DNA of 64,000 bases from Erythrobacter sp. (GTDB lineage: Bacteria > Pseudomonadota > Alphaproteobacteria > Sphingomonadales > Sphingomonadaceae). The notes below the pieces were generated by a model. The model was not told the origin of the DNA. It saw only the letters and a program-made list of their open reading frames with translations, and made no database searches. Position 1 is the stretch's first letter. Each line of letters opens with the position of its first letter. This document shows positions 17,361-25,846 of the stretch, in pieces. Location: assembly GCA_009993605.1 (NCBI GenBank), contig JAACTB010000019.1:1-64000 (forward strand), in the 5' to 3' direction. A program made the position numbers and the translations under genes.

Positions 17361-18638
17361 ATGCCAAATAAATATTATCATGCTCGCAAGCTGCGGACCA
17401 TCTTTCTGGATGACGCCAGCCCAGCAGAAACTGAATCCAACTCGGAAAAAAAGAATCAAAAAACCGGTACTGCGGAAACCGCTGCCGCCACGCCGAGTAA
17501 GGGGAAGTCCAAACCCAAAAGCGAGAGACGTATGTTGGGTTCTCCCACCAGCGCTGTGCACCGGCTGCATCGCAAGGTAGATTCCCACATCGTCATTTCG
17601 GATGAGAACCCCAAGAAGCACAAAGAGCGAAGGAAGATTAAGAGCGGCACCAACGCCTCAGTCGACCCCAGCCGTACCATCAACAAGGACGACACGCTGC
17701 CGGACTGCAAGACCATCGACGAAGTCAGGCAGTGGCTGAACCTAACCCATCAGGTGTTCGCGGAAAAAGCCATGGGCGGCATCGAACGGCGCAAGGTTGC
17801 CGATCAGTCGCGCAGCATGCTTGAGGACCTGCTGACTAAGCCTTCCGCCACCGCCCCCTGCATCATGACCAACCCGCGTCTGGTGACCGATGCCTTCGAA
17901 CACCTTCGAAAGGCACTGTATGATGCGTGGCAGGCTGATCCGCCGATGCAAATGGCGCTGGTGACCTTGATCGCGGGCGATTGTGAGACCTCCAGCGACA
18001 AACCGGTGATCAATCTGAACGCAGCCCAAAAGCGTGCGAAATCGACGTTTCGGGCAATGTCGAAGAACTATATCGCCGTGACGGAATTCTCGCAGTTCGG
18101 CTCGATCCCGCATGCCGATGGTGGATTCACACTCAACACTCATGATCATGCGATTATTTTCGGCGATCTGAGTAAGGCTTCGCGGATGGCCAACAAGCAC
18201 CGTCGCAAGTACCCGACAAACAGCACCGGTGCCGATCCGATCGTGATCACGCCAATCACCGACCCCAGCGAGGTGAACATGGCGCGGATGGCCGCTTACC
18301 TCCTGAAGGCTCCCAGTAAGGCGATTAATTATTGCCCGCCGATCGATGACAAGAAGGGTTTCATCAACAAGACCGAAAAGGGCGACCGCAACATTCGTTT
18401 CCTCCGCATGGCCCAGCTCCGCACCATGATGACGTTGGAGGAATGCTTCTATGCCGGGGGCAAGGGGCTGGACATCAGGAAGGCACTGGTGGGTGTCCTG
18501 CGGGCGCTCTCGGCCTCCGATGCGCCGCCGGCCCAGCGGCTGATCCACCCGGATGCGATTCCGTCTTTTTGGGAGGAGTTGGTGAAGGAGCTGCGCCGTG
18601 ACCGGTGGCGTCTGCCGGTGATCATGCGTCGGCCTTAA
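17361..18638 (+). CDS. Putative HUH-type replication protein of an integrated element
   Basis: A 425-residue protein. The first 110 residues are Lys/Ser/Thr-rich and probably disordered. The middle has a Rep/relaxase-like pattern: FRAMSKNYIAVTEFSQFG (first strand), then FTLNTHDHAIIFGDL, where His-Asp-His sits where HUH nucleases carry their metal-binding pair. AAYLLKAPSKAINY follows, resembling the helix that carries the catalytic Tyr/Lys. I therefore infer a rolling-circle initiator or relaxase-like protein. The Asp between the histidines is unusual (normally hydrophobic), so this is tentative. AGGA lies seven bases before the ATG. It converges with the integrase gene, two bases apart from its stop. 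Confidence 0.55.
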   Translation: MPNKYYHARKLRTIFLDDASPAETESNSEKKNQKTGTAETAAATPSKGKSKPKSERRMLGSPTSAVHRLHRKVDSHIVISDENPKKHKERRKIKSGTNASVDPSRTINKDDTLPDCKTIDEVRQWLNLTHQVFAEKAMGGIERRKVADQSRSMLEDLLTKPSATAPCIMTNPRLVTDAFEHLRKALYDAWQADPPMQMALVTLIAGDCETSSDKPVINLNAAQKRAKSTFRAMSKNYIAVTEFSQFGSIPHADGGFTLNTHDHAIIFGDLSKASRMANKHRRKYPTNSTGADPIVITPITDPSEVNMARMAAYLLKAPSKAINYCPPIDDKKGFINKTEKGDRNIRFLRMAQLRTMMTLEECFYAGGKGLDIRKALVGVLRALSASDAPPAQRLIHPDAIPSFWEELVKELRRDRWRLPVIMRRP

Positions 18639-18640
18639 TT

Positions 18641-19861
18641 TTACACAGGGGGCGGGGGTAATTCCCCGCCCTCTTCGTTCGAAGGGACGATGCCCGCGCA
18701 ATAAGCGGCCCATGTGTCCATCAGCTGGAGGCGCTTCTCAAGAGCACGGCCACGGCGATAAGCACGCTCGGTTGCGGACCCGACCGTATGCGCTAACGCC
18801 ATTTCGACGACATCACGCGGGAACGCGGTCGTATCGCCCGCCCAATCCCGGAAGGTCGAACGCATACCGTGGACGGTAATTTTCCGGTCCATGCGTTTGA
18901 GAACGGCCGATAGGGTCATGTCCGACAGACTTCCCCCACGCGGAGCCGGGAACACAAAATCGGTCGGCGCTAGGCCTTCTTCGTTTACCGCCTGCAAGAC
19001 GCGGATGGCTGCATCGCTGAGGGGCACCTGATGCTCCTCAGACGCTTTCATTCTGCTTGCGGGCACGGTCCAGAGCTTCACATTGAGATCGACCTCACCC
19101 CAAGTCATGCCGCGCACTTCGCCGGAACGAGCAGCGGTCAGGATCGCAAACTCCAATGCCTTCGCCGCGATGCCTTCGCGGGCTCGAAGATCGGCTATGA
19201 ATGCCGCCATTTCAGTGTAGGGCAGTGCTGCATGGTGCTTCACCGAAGCCTTGCTACGTCGCGGTAGCATCAATTCGAGATGACCCCGCATCCGGGCCGG
19301 GTTCTCGCCTTCGCGTAGACCCTTAGCTTTTCCAGCATCGAGCACCTTTTCGATACGGCCCCGAACGCGAGAAGCCGTTTCGGGCTTCTCTAACCAGATC
19401 GGCTGTACACAGCGCAACACATCGTCCGTCGCGACATCGGCAATCGCCAGGTCCGCGATCGGTTCGGCATAGGTCTTGAGTGTGTTCGCCCACTGCTGGC
19501 GATGCTTCGGATTTTTGAAACCGTCCTCGATCGAAGCCACATAATCGCGGGCGAATTCGCCGAAGGTCACCGGCGCGACAGCGGGTTGCCGGGCCTCATT
19601 CCAAACTTCACGTGGATCTCGACCATCGAGAATCAGCAATCTGGCTTCCGCCGCACGTTCGCGGGCCTTGGCCAAGGTCACGTCGAGTGCAGTCCCGAGA
19701 CCCAGCGTGATGCGCTTTCCATGCAGGGTGCCGACAAAAAACCAAGAGCGCCCAGATTCGCGGATGCGAAGATACAAGCCGCCACCGTCGGAATACATGC
19801 CGACCTGCTTGAGGCTTTCGACCTGCTTCACATGAAGCTTGTTACGCGCGCGCGAGGACAT
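18641..19861 (-). CDS. Tyrosine-type site-specific integrase (P4 family)
   Basis: A 406-residue integrase of normal length. It has the N-terminal arm-binding domain of the P4 class (YSDGGGLYLRIRESGRSWFF), a central SAM-like core-binding domain and the catalytic domain. Catalytic residues are all present: Arg245 (TAARSGEVRGM), Lys272, His331 and Arg334 (HGMRSTFRDW), His358 (ALAHTVG) and Tyr368 (AYRRG). It would integrate and excise the element at a tRNA 3' end. The gene starts 180 bases from the 3' end of tRNA-Ser(GCU), the usual arrangement for this family. It reads away from the tRNA, into the accessory region. Confidence 0.95.
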   Translation of the reverse strand: MSSRARNKLHVKQVESLKQVGMYSDGGGLYLRIRESGRSWFFVGTLHGKRITLGLGTALDVTLAKARERAAEARLLILDGRDPREVWNEARQPAVAPVTFGEFARDYVASIEDGFKNPKHRQQWANTLKTYAEPIADLAIADVATDDVLRCVQPIWLEKPETASRVRGRIEKVLDAGKAKGLREGENPARMRGHLELMLPRRSKASVKHHAALPYTEMAAFIADLRAREGIAAKALEFAILTAARSGEVRGMTWGEVDLNVKLWTVPASRMKASEEHQVPLSDAAIRVLQAVNEEGLAPTDFVFPAPRGGSLSDMTLSAVLKRMDRKITVHGMRSTFRDWAGDTTAFPRDVVEMALAHTVGSATERAYRRGRALEKRLQLMDTWAAYCAGIVPSNEEGGELPPPPV

Positions 19862-20042
19862 CGTGACGCCATTTTAGCAAGCGTTGGCCAGCAATCAAGA
19901 CAGTGTTTTAGACAACGATAGGCGTTGGTCTGACCCGGTCCGCGATGGACTCTGACGAACTGTCTTTGAGCTACAAGCCTCACAAAACCTATGGTTTGAG
20001 CCGTCCAGAACGGTCCGTTGCGGTTCGTGAGAATCCGGGAGG

Positions 20043-20075
20043 TGGCGGAGACGGAGGGATTCGAACCCTCGGTAC
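20043..20075. other. Probable attachment site (attL/attR) in the tRNA-Ser 3' half
   Basis: P4-type integrases recombine within the T arm to CCA end of a tRNA gene. The integrase start is 180 bases away, so the crossover is expected here. I looked for a second copy of the T-arm word GATTCGAACCCTC in 1-20000 and did not see one, so the outer junction is either outside the window or degraded. Confidence 0.4.
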
Positions 20076-20133
20076 CCTGATAGAGTACGGTTCCTTAGCA
20101 GGGAACTGGTTTCAGCCACTCACCCACGTCTCC
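20043..20133 (-). tRNA. tRNA-Ser (anticodon GCU)
   Basis: Reading the minus strand, a seven-base acceptor stem GGAGACG pairs with CGTCTCC. The anticodon arm AGTTCC-CTGCTAA-GGAACC shows anticodon GCT. A long variable arm follows, and the T arm GAGGG-TTCGAAT-CCCTC is complete. A genomic G-CCA follows. The long extra arm fits serine. The 3' end faces the integrase gene, making it the likely attachment site of the element to the left. Confidence 0.95.
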
Positions 20134-20387
20134 GCAGCGCGCGTTTCGGCTGCGAGGGGCGCGCTATAACGGGGGGTGGGGTTGGCTTCAAGGGGGTTTG
20201 CTTGCGCGACGCCACCCAATACGAACGCCCGGACTGACGGCCCTTCGGACTCGCTTCGGCGCGTTTCGGATTCGGTTCATCGCGCGCTCATTGCCGTGGT
20301 GCGATCCACATCGTCTCGTATTAACCGTAGAGGCGCGTCCGTGGATCGCGCGCCATTCTGTCTGGCCCAAGGGAGGGGAACCCCGCC

Positions 20388-21230
20388 ATGAACCTGTCCG
20401 CCGCATCATTGCCGCGCAACCGGACCATGATCGCCATGCGCCCGCTCTTCACCGCCTTTGCTTCGGGATTGGCCGCACTCGGCCTGCTGGCATCTCCGCT
20501 TTCCGCGCAGGTCGAACGAGTCGATCCCAACGACGCCTATGAGGCGCCGATCGATGGCGATCTCGAGGAAAGCCCGGGCGATCGCGACGTCTACGCCGAT
20601 CCGCGTCCCGTCGAACCCAGCGTGTCCTATCCCGATGACACCGCCACGCAGACATCCGCGCCCATGTGGAGTGATCCCGGGACTGAAATGGCAGGCGAGA
20701 CCGTGGCCGTTCCCGAGCCGCAGATCGCGCCTGCCGACGATCCCGCGACGACCTATCGCGAAGACGATCTGATCGGTGCGGCCGAGGGCGTCTTCGGCAA
20801 GGGCGCGGAAGGGGTCGCGAAGCTGATCGAGAAGTTGCTCGCCGAACAGGGCCAGCCCAATGCCTATATTGTCGGGCGCGAGGCGGGCGGGGCCTTCATC
20901 GTCGGCGCGCGCTACGGGTCGGGCACGCTCTATCACAAGGTGGAGGGCGAGCGGCCGGTCTACTGGACCGGGCCGTCGATCGGCTTCGATGCGGGCGCCA
21001 ATGCGGGCAGCACCTTCGTCCTCGTTTACAATCTCTACGACAGCGAGGAGCTCTACGAGCGGTATCCTGCTGGCGAGGGGCAGGCCTATGCGATCGGCGG
21101 GATGACCGCGAGCTACCTGCGCAAGGGGGATGTCGTCCTGATCCCGATCAGAGTCGGCGCAGGGCTCAGGCTTGGGATCAATGCGGGATATATGAAATTT
21201 TCGAAGGAACAGCGCTGGTTGCCCTTCTGA
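20388..21230 (+). CDS. DUF1134 / EipA-family periplasmic protein
   Basis: A 280-residue exported protein. A signal peptide (FTAFASGLAALGLLASPLSAQ) is followed by about 100 residues of acidic, proline-rich linker. The C-terminal DUF1134 domain spans residues 135-280 and contains GAFIVGARYGSGTLYHK, VYWTGPSIGFDAGANAGSTF, VLVYNLYDSEELYERY and VGAGLRLGINAGYMKF. The family includes Brucella EipA, a beta-barrel-like periplasmic protein needed for envelope integrity. Function here is presumed similar. A GGGAGGGG run precedes the ATG at 20388; starts at 20427 or 20436 are also possible and would trim the signal peptide to a more usual length. It is a stand-alone gene on the core side of the tRNA-Ser boundary. 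Confidence 0.85.
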   Translation: MNLSAASLPRNRTMIAMRPLFTAFASGLAALGLLASPLSAQVERVDPNDAYEAPIDGDLEESPGDRDVYADPRPVEPSVSYPDDTATQTSAPMWSDPGTEMAGETVAVPEPQIAPADDPATTYREDDLIGAAEGVFGKGAEGVAKLIEKLLAEQGQPNAYIVGREAGGAFIVGARYGSGTLYHKVEGERPVYWTGPSIGFDAGANAGSTFVLVYNLYDSEELYERYPAGEGQAYAIGGMTASYLRKGDVVLIPIRVGAGLRLGINAGYMKFSKEQRWLPF

Positions 21231-21323
21231 TCGATCAAGCGGCGTGCCGGTGAAGCCGGCCTCGTCCATGCGATAGACAATTCCCTGTTGCGGGCGCCCG
21301 GATGCGCGGGCAAGGACGCGCCC

Positions 21324-22502
21324 ATGCTCGACGCTCTCAAAGCCCAGCCCGCCGATGCGCTGCTCGCGCTCATCAAGCTTCACGCCGCCGATCCGCGTGC
21401 GGACAAGATCGACCTCGGGGTCGGCGTCTACCGCACCGGCGATGGCGCCACGCCGGTCTTCAAAGCCATCAAGGGCGCGGAACAGCGCCTCGTCGACGAG
21501 CAGGATTCCAAGAGCTATCTCGGCCCGGAAGGCGATGGCGCCTTCGTGTCGGGGCTGATGCCGCATATCTTCGGCGAGGATGCGGATCGGGGCGGGCGCA
21601 TTGCGGGGATGCAGACGCCGGGCGGGACCGGGGCGGTGCGCCTGGCGCTGGCTTTGGCGCAGAAGGCAGGTACCCGGCGCGTCCATCTCGGCACGCCCAG
21701 CTGGCCCAACCATGCGCAGATCGTGTCGGATCTGGGGCTGGAGACGGTGCCGTTCGACCATGCCCTGCCCGATGGGACCGCCAATGTCGAAGCGGTGCTG
21801 CGCGTCGTGCGCGAAGGGGAGGCGGGCGATGTCGCGCTGTTGCACGGATGCTGCCACAACCCGACCGGGATCGATTACACGGACAAGCAATGGCGCGAAA
21901 TCGCCGACGCGCTGGCGACGAGTGCGGTGATCCCCGTGCTCGACATCGCCTATCAGGGCCTCGGCCACGGGATGGACGAGGACGCTGCGGGCGTGCGCCA
22001 GGTGATCGACGCCGTGCCCGAAGCTCTGGTGGCCTATAGCTGCGACAAGAATTTCGGCCTCTACCGGGATCGCGTGGGCGCGTTCTACGTGCTGGCGAAA
22101 ACGCCCGACGATCTCGATGCGATCATGTCAAACGCCAACATGCTGGCGCGCGCGACCTGGTCGATGCCGCCCGATCATGGCGGCGCGGCGGTGCGGATCG
22201 TGCTGGAGGATAAGGACCTGTCGCGCGAATGGCTCGATGAGCTCGACGACATGCGCGAGCGGATGCGCGGCGTGCGCGAACGGCTGGCGGCGGCGGACGA
22301 GGCCATTCCCGGCCTCAATCTCGGCGCCTTGGCCAATCAGAACGGCCTGTTCGCGGTCCTGCCCCTGTCGAGCGACCAGATCGCGAAGCTGCGCGAGGAT
22401 CACGGGATCTACATGGCCGGATCGGGCCGGATCAACGTGGCGGGCCTTCACCGCGGCAATATCGACAATTTCATTGCCGCGCTGGAGAAGGTCGCGGGCT
22501 GA
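21324..22502 (+). CDS. Aromatic/aspartate aminotransferase (class I, PLP)
   Basis: A 392-residue fold-type I aminotransferase of the AspC/TyrB subfamily. Conserved features include LGVGVYRTGDG near the N terminus, TPGGTGAVR (phosphate-binding loop), HGCCHNPTGIDYT, the DIAYQGLGHG stretch and the PLP lysine in SCDKNFGLYRDRVG. It transfers amino groups between aspartate or aromatic amino acids and 2-oxoglutarate in the cytoplasm, feeding tyrosine/phenylalanine synthesis. The ATG at 21324 with AAGGA upstream is chosen over a TTG at 21288. Substrate preference (Asp versus aromatic) cannot be read from sequence alone. It is monocistronic and convergent with ribE. Confidence 0.9.
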   Translation: MLDALKAQPADALLALIKLHAADPRADKIDLGVGVYRTGDGATPVFKAIKGAEQRLVDEQDSKSYLGPEGDGAFVSGLMPHIFGEDADRGGRIAGMQTPGGTGAVRLALALAQKAGTRRVHLGTPSWPNHAQIVSDLGLETVPFDHALPDGTANVEAVLRVVREGEAGDVALLHGCCHNPTGIDYTDKQWREIADALATSAVIPVLDIAYQGLGHGMDEDAAGVRQVIDAVPEALVAYSCDKNFGLYRDRVGAFYVLAKTPDDLDAIMSNANMLARATWSMPPDHGGAAVRIVLEDKDLSREWLDELDDMRERMRGVRERLAAADEAIPGLNLGALANQNGLFAVLPLSSDQIAKLREDHGIYMAGSGRINVAGLHRGNIDNFIAALEKVAG

Positions 22503-22518
22503 TCAGCCTCGCTGCCGG

Positions 22519-23151
22519 TTACGCAGGGTCGAGCGCGCGCATTCTCTGAAGATAGCGGGCCAGAACGTCGATCTCGAGATTGACGTGTGATCCCTCATCG
22601 AGCCGGCCGAGAGTCGTGACCTCGCCGGTATGGGGGATGAGGTTCAGCGAGAAATCGCAGGACCCGTCCGGCCGGTCGCGCACGTCGTTCACTGTCAGCG
22701 ACACGCCGTCGATGGTGATCGAACCCTTCGGCGCGACGAAGGGCGCGTGCTGGCGACCGATGCGGATGGCGATCTTGCGCGATCCCCCGTCCTCGCGCGC
22801 CAATACGACTTCACCCACCGTGTCAACATGGCCGGTGACCAGATGGCCACCCAATTCGTCCCCGATTTTGAGTGCGCGTTCGAGATTGATGGGGCGGCCC
22901 TCGCTCCACATATCGGGAACGGTGCGCGCGATCGTCTCGCCAGAGACATCGACCGCAAACCACGGGCCGTCCGCATCCGTGCCGGTTTCGGTCACGGTCA
23001 GGCAGACTCCCGAACAGGCGATCGAGGCCCCCAGCGCGATCGCATCGGGCTGCCATTGCGCCGCGTCGGGGCAGGCGATCCGCACCGCCGTATCCCCGGT
23101 CTTCTCGACGGCGGCGATCCGGCCGATGGCGGTGACGATGCCGGTGAACAT
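22519..23151 (-). CDS. ribE: Riboflavin synthase, alpha chain
   Basis: A 210-residue protein starting with the family signature MFTGIVTAIGRI. It has two lumazine-binding repeats (first about 1-97, with IACSGVCLTV; second about 98-195, with GSITIDGVSLTVNDV). It dismutates two 6,7-dimethyl-8-ribityllumazine molecules to riboflavin in the cytoplasm. The start at 23151 is fixed by homology; further upstream codons belong to ribD sequence. The gene begins five bases after the ribD stop, forming a ribD-ribE operon for flavin synthesis. The product is often called RibC in other bacteria. Confidence 0.95.
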   Translation of the reverse strand: MFTGIVTAIGRIAAVEKTGDTAVRIACPDAAQWQPDAIALGASIACSGVCLTVTETGTDADGPWFAVDVSGETIARTVPDMWSEGRPINLERALKIGDELGGHLVTGHVDTVGEVVLAREDGGSRKIAIRIGRQHAPFVAPKGSITIDGVSLTVNDVRDRPDGSCDFSLNLIPHTGEVTTLGRLDEGSHVNLEIDVLARYLQRMRALDPA

Positions 23152-23155
23152 GCGA

Positions 23156-24130
23156 TTATCCTTTGTCGCGGACGCGCTCGTAGCGCTCGTAGATATCATG
23201 GCCGAGAAAGCGGGTCTCCGCCCTCTGCCAGCGGCCATGCGCCTCGGCAAGATCGCCAAGGCCGATATCCGTGATGGCGGGCAGACCGTTCCCGATCACG
23301 ATGGGCGCGCGGTAGATCTCCAAGCGGCCGACCAGATCGGCGGCGAGGAAAGCGGCAGCGGTGGCTGCGCCGCCTTCGACGTAGAGAGTGAGCGCATCGA
23401 GCGTGGCGATCGCTTCGGGTGAAGGGATGCATCGTATACCTTCGACCGTCCCGCGCGTCAGAGCCACCCGTTCGGGGCTGCGATCGGCAAGGCCAGGGAG
23501 CCGCACGTCGAGCCGCGGCTCGTCGTTGCGCCAAGTGCATCCGCCGACGAGGATCGCATCGGCGAGCGCGCGCCGCGAATGGACGTGGGCGCGCGCCTCG
23601 GGCCCCGTGATCCAGCGGCTCGACCCGTCAGCCAGCGCGATGCATCCGTCGAGCGAGATCGCCAGTTTGAGCGTGACGTGCGGGCGACCGAAATGGGCGC
23701 GCGTCAGATAGCCTGCGAGGCTGTCGCGAGATGCGGCATGGTCGACCAACGCGGTCTCGATCCCCGCCGCCTGCATTCTTCCGAGGCCCTGTCCCGCCGT
23801 GCGCGGATCGGGATCGCCGCAGCCGACGATGGCGCGCGCGACCCCGCTTTCCGCGATTAGCGAGGCGCAGGATGGTCCCCGTGGCGACAGATGAGCACAG
23901 GGTTCGAGCGTTACGTAGAGCGTCGCCCCTTCCGCCTCGGCCCCGGCCTGATCCAGCGCGACCGCCTCGGCATGGGGCCTTCCCCCGGCCTGCGTCCAGC
24001 CGCGTCCGACCACGCGGCCTTGTCTGACGATCAGCGCGCCGACGGAAGGGTTGGGCCGCGCGAGCGGACGCCCGCGCAGCGCCAGCCGTGCTGCCGCATC
24101 GAGCCAGCGCCGGTCTTGCGCCGTGGTCAG
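23156..24130 (-). CDS. ribD: Bifunctional riboflavin deaminase/reductase
   Basis: A protein of about 324 residues. The N-terminal cytidine-deaminase-like domain has PNPSVGALIV, HAEAVAL and EPCAHLSPRGPSC (zinc ligands). The C-terminal reductase domain contains TLKLAISLDGCIA and ILVGGCTWRNDEPRLDVR. It converts the GTP cyclohydrolase product to 5-amino-6-ribitylamino-uracil phosphate. No ATG, GTG or TTG lies at the expected N terminus. The best fit is a CTG at 24130, one base after the TAA of the upstream gene, giving LTTAQDRRWL. The frame is open further upstream, but that part is out-of-phase sequence of the neighbouring gene. It overlaps functionally with ribE just downstream. Confidence 0.88.
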   Translation of the reverse strand: MTTAQDRRWLDAAARLALRGRPLARPNPSVGALIVRQGRVVGRGWTQAGGRPHAEAVALDQAGAEAEGATLYVTLEPCAHLSPRGPSCASLIAESGVARAIVGCGDPDPRTAGQGLGRMQAAGIETALVDHAASRDSLAGYLTRAHFGRPHVTLKLAISLDGCIALADGSSRWITGPEARAHVHSRRALADAILVGGCTWRNDEPRLDVRLPGLADRSPERVALTRGTVEGIRCIPSPEAIATLDALTLYVEGGAATAAAFLAADLVGRLEIYRAPIVIGNGLPAITDIGLGDLAEAHGRWQRAETRFLGHDIYERYERVRDKG

Positions 24131-24131
24131 C

Positions 24132-24602
24132 TTATTCGGCGGCGGTTTCAGGATCGGCTTCGGCTTGCGTCCGGGAGGGGATGCCCGCCGCTTCGAGAAG
24201 GCGTTGGCGGCGCGCTTCCTGGCGGGCGCGATCGGCGGCGATCTCGGCTTCCATCGCGTCCACGTCGAGCCCGCTCGCACGGCCGAGCGTGCGATACATG
24301 TCGCGCACCTCTTCTTCGCGCACGGCCTGTTCCTCGCGGATCTGATCCTGCAATTGCTGGTTGGCGACATTGGAGGCGACGATCTCCTCGTCCGTCCGCC
24401 CTTCGGCGAAGGTCGAGATGAAGGTGACCTCGGGGCGCGCGGGCGGGCCGATGACGCGTTCCTTCGTCACCCAGAACAACAGGCCGAACGTGCACAGCAT
24501 GGACGCGATCAGGATCGGCCAGCGATAGGGGTTGGGCCGGGTGAATTCGGACCAGAAGTCCTGAATTCCGCCGACGGGGTTGAATCGCGTGGAGAGGCGC
24601 AT
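24132..24602 (-). CDS. Hypothetical single-pass membrane protein
   Basis: A 156-residue protein with a cytoplasmic N-terminal 28 residues (MRLSTRFNPVGGIQDFWSEF) and one transmembrane helix (about 29-46, WPILIASMLCTFGLLFWV). A long charged coiled-coil tail follows (NQQLQDQIREEQAVREEEVRDMY, ARQEARRQRLLEAAG). I do not recognise the family, though small proteins of this shape accompany ribD in related genomes as far as I recall. It sits directly before ribD, its stop touching the presumed CTG start, so the two are translationally linked. Confidence 0.7.
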   Translation of the reverse strand: MRLSTRFNPVGGIQDFWSEFTRPNPYRWPILIASMLCTFGLLFWVTKERVIGPPARPEVTFISTFAEGRTDEEIVASNVANQQLQDQIREEQAVREEEVRDMYRTLGRASGLDVDAMEAEIAADRARQEARRQRLLEAAGIPSRTQAEADPETAAE

Positions 24603-24650
24603 GACAGACAGGATAGAGTGTTGGATGCGAAAGTGCCAGAGGCGAGCGTG

Positions 24651-25388
24651 TCAGCCGAAATCGGCGTAGAGCGTGCGTCCCTTCGTCGTTAGCCAGGCAT
24701 CGGCCTCGTGCTGGTCGCCTTCGTAGAGTTCGGCGAGCAGAGCGTGGAAGGCCGGGCTGTGATCGAAATGGACAAGGTGCGCGACCTCGTGTGCGACGAC
24801 GGAGCGGCGCACCGCGTCGGGCGCCTGCACCAGCCGCCAATTGATCCGCACCGTCCCGCTGCTCGAACAGCTGCCCCAGCGGCGCTGCGCGCGCGAGAGG
24901 CGCAGGGGCGGGGCGGCGATGCCCGCCCGCTCGCAATAGAACGCGAGATCACGGGCCATCAGGCGCTCTGCCTCGCTTTCGAGCCAGCGGGCAAGGCGCC
25001 TCGACACGGTCTCGGCGGGGCCGCCCAGTGCGAGCGTATCGCCGGACAGGACCGGGCGGCGGGGCGCATCGGCACGCCAGTCGATCAGAAGCGTGCGCCC
25101 GCGCCAGAGGATGTGACCGCGCGCGATCGGGTCCACGCGGGTCGGAACCTTGGCCGCCTGTGCTTCGAGCCATGCGCGCCGATCCCGCGCGAAGCGGATC
25201 GCTTCGGACTGGCGGCTCCAGCGCGGCATGGTGATCCGCACCGCGCCGCCATCGGGGGCGAGCCGCATGGTCAAACGGCGGGCGCGGGGGTGGCGCGTGA
25301 TCTGGATGGGGACGGCGCGGCCCAGCAGCTCGATCTGCGGCGGCGCCGCCGGATTCGCCGGGCTGTCCGCGCGCAGCCATTCGATCAT
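24651..25388 (-). CDS. YgjP-like zinc metallopeptidase (DUF45 / M48-related)
   Basis: A 245-residue soluble protein. The zinc site is VVAHEVAHLVHFDHSPAFH near residues 195-210, with the two His and Glu of HEVAH and a third His further on. Upstream signatures are RRARRLTMRLAPDGGAVRIT-like and RRWGSCSSSGTVRINWRLV. This matches the YgjP/SprT-like DUF45 family. It probably hydrolyses peptides in the cytoplasm, but the substrate is unknown. Its ATG overlaps the stop of the YcgN-family gene by four bases (ATGA), so it is downstream in a SCO-YcgN-DUF45 run of overlapping genes. Confidence 0.85.
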   Translation of the reverse strand: MIEWLRADSPANPAAPPQIELLGRAVPIQITRHPRARRLTMRLAPDGGAVRITMPRWSRQSEAIRFARDRRAWLEAQAAKVPTRVDPIARGHILWRGRTLLIDWRADAPRRPVLSGDTLALGGPAETVSRRLARWLESEAERLMARDLAFYCERAGIAAPPLRLSRAQRRWGSCSSSGTVRINWRLVQAPDAVRRSVVAHEVAHLVHFDHSPAFHALLAELYEGDQHEADAWLTTKGRTLYADFG

Positions 25389-25846
25389 GGAGCAGCGCCT
25401 GCCTCGTCATCGTCCCATTCGACGATGTGATGTTCGAGCGGACCCGCTCGGGCTTCGCTGATGACGCGACCCGACACCGAAACGCCCGCACGCACCACCG
25501 CCTGCCGGTCGCCGGAGATGAGGTAATGCCAATCGGGCAAAGGTCGTCCTTCGGCGCGCACGCGATAGGCGCAGGTGCGCGGCAGCCATTCGACGCTGTC
25601 GACGATCTTCAGTGTCAGCCGCAGGCAATCGGGCACGAAACTCTTGCGGTTCCGGTAATCGCTGCATTGCGCGGTTTCGCAATCGAGCAGGCGACACGCG
25701 ACATTGGTGTCCGCGATTTCGCCGGTATCCTCGTCCTCGATCTTGTGGAGGCAGCAGCGTCCGCACCCGTCGCACAGCGCCTCCCACTCCTCGGGCGAGA
25801 GTTCGGCGAGCGGGCGCTCCCAGAACCGGTCCCTCACTTCACCCAT
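25385..25846 (-). CDS. YcgN-family cysteine-cluster protein (UPF0260)
   Basis: A 153-residue protein with a cysteine cluster. CDGCGRCCLHKIEDEDTGEI near residues 29-48 is followed by CRLLDCETAQCSDY and later RTCAY. This is the UPF0260 pattern (CxxCxxCC then CxLL...C), thought to bind zinc or iron-sulfur clusters. Function in E. coli YcgN is not established. It overlaps the SCO gene upstream by thirteen bases and the metallopeptidase gene downstream by four, so it is a central member of a tight operon. Confidence 0.9.
   Translation of the reverse strand: MGEVRDRFWERPLAELSPEEWEALCDGCGRCCLHKIEDEDTGEIADTNVACRLLDCETAQCSDYRNRKSFVPDCLRLTLKIVDSVEWLPRTCAYRVRAEGRPLPDWHYLISGDRQAVVRAGVSVSGRVISEARAGPLEHHIVEWDDDEAGAAP

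Noticed and set aside
1-20000. Second copy of the tRNA-Ser 3' end as outer attachment site
   Set aside because: No convincing GATTCGAACCCTC match was seen; cannot place the left end of the element.
20406-21968. Long minus-strand open frame opposite the DUF1134 and aminotransferase genes
   Set aside because: Arg/Ala/Gly-rich translation with no start site, crossing two clear plus-strand genes; an antisense shadow of GC-rich codons.
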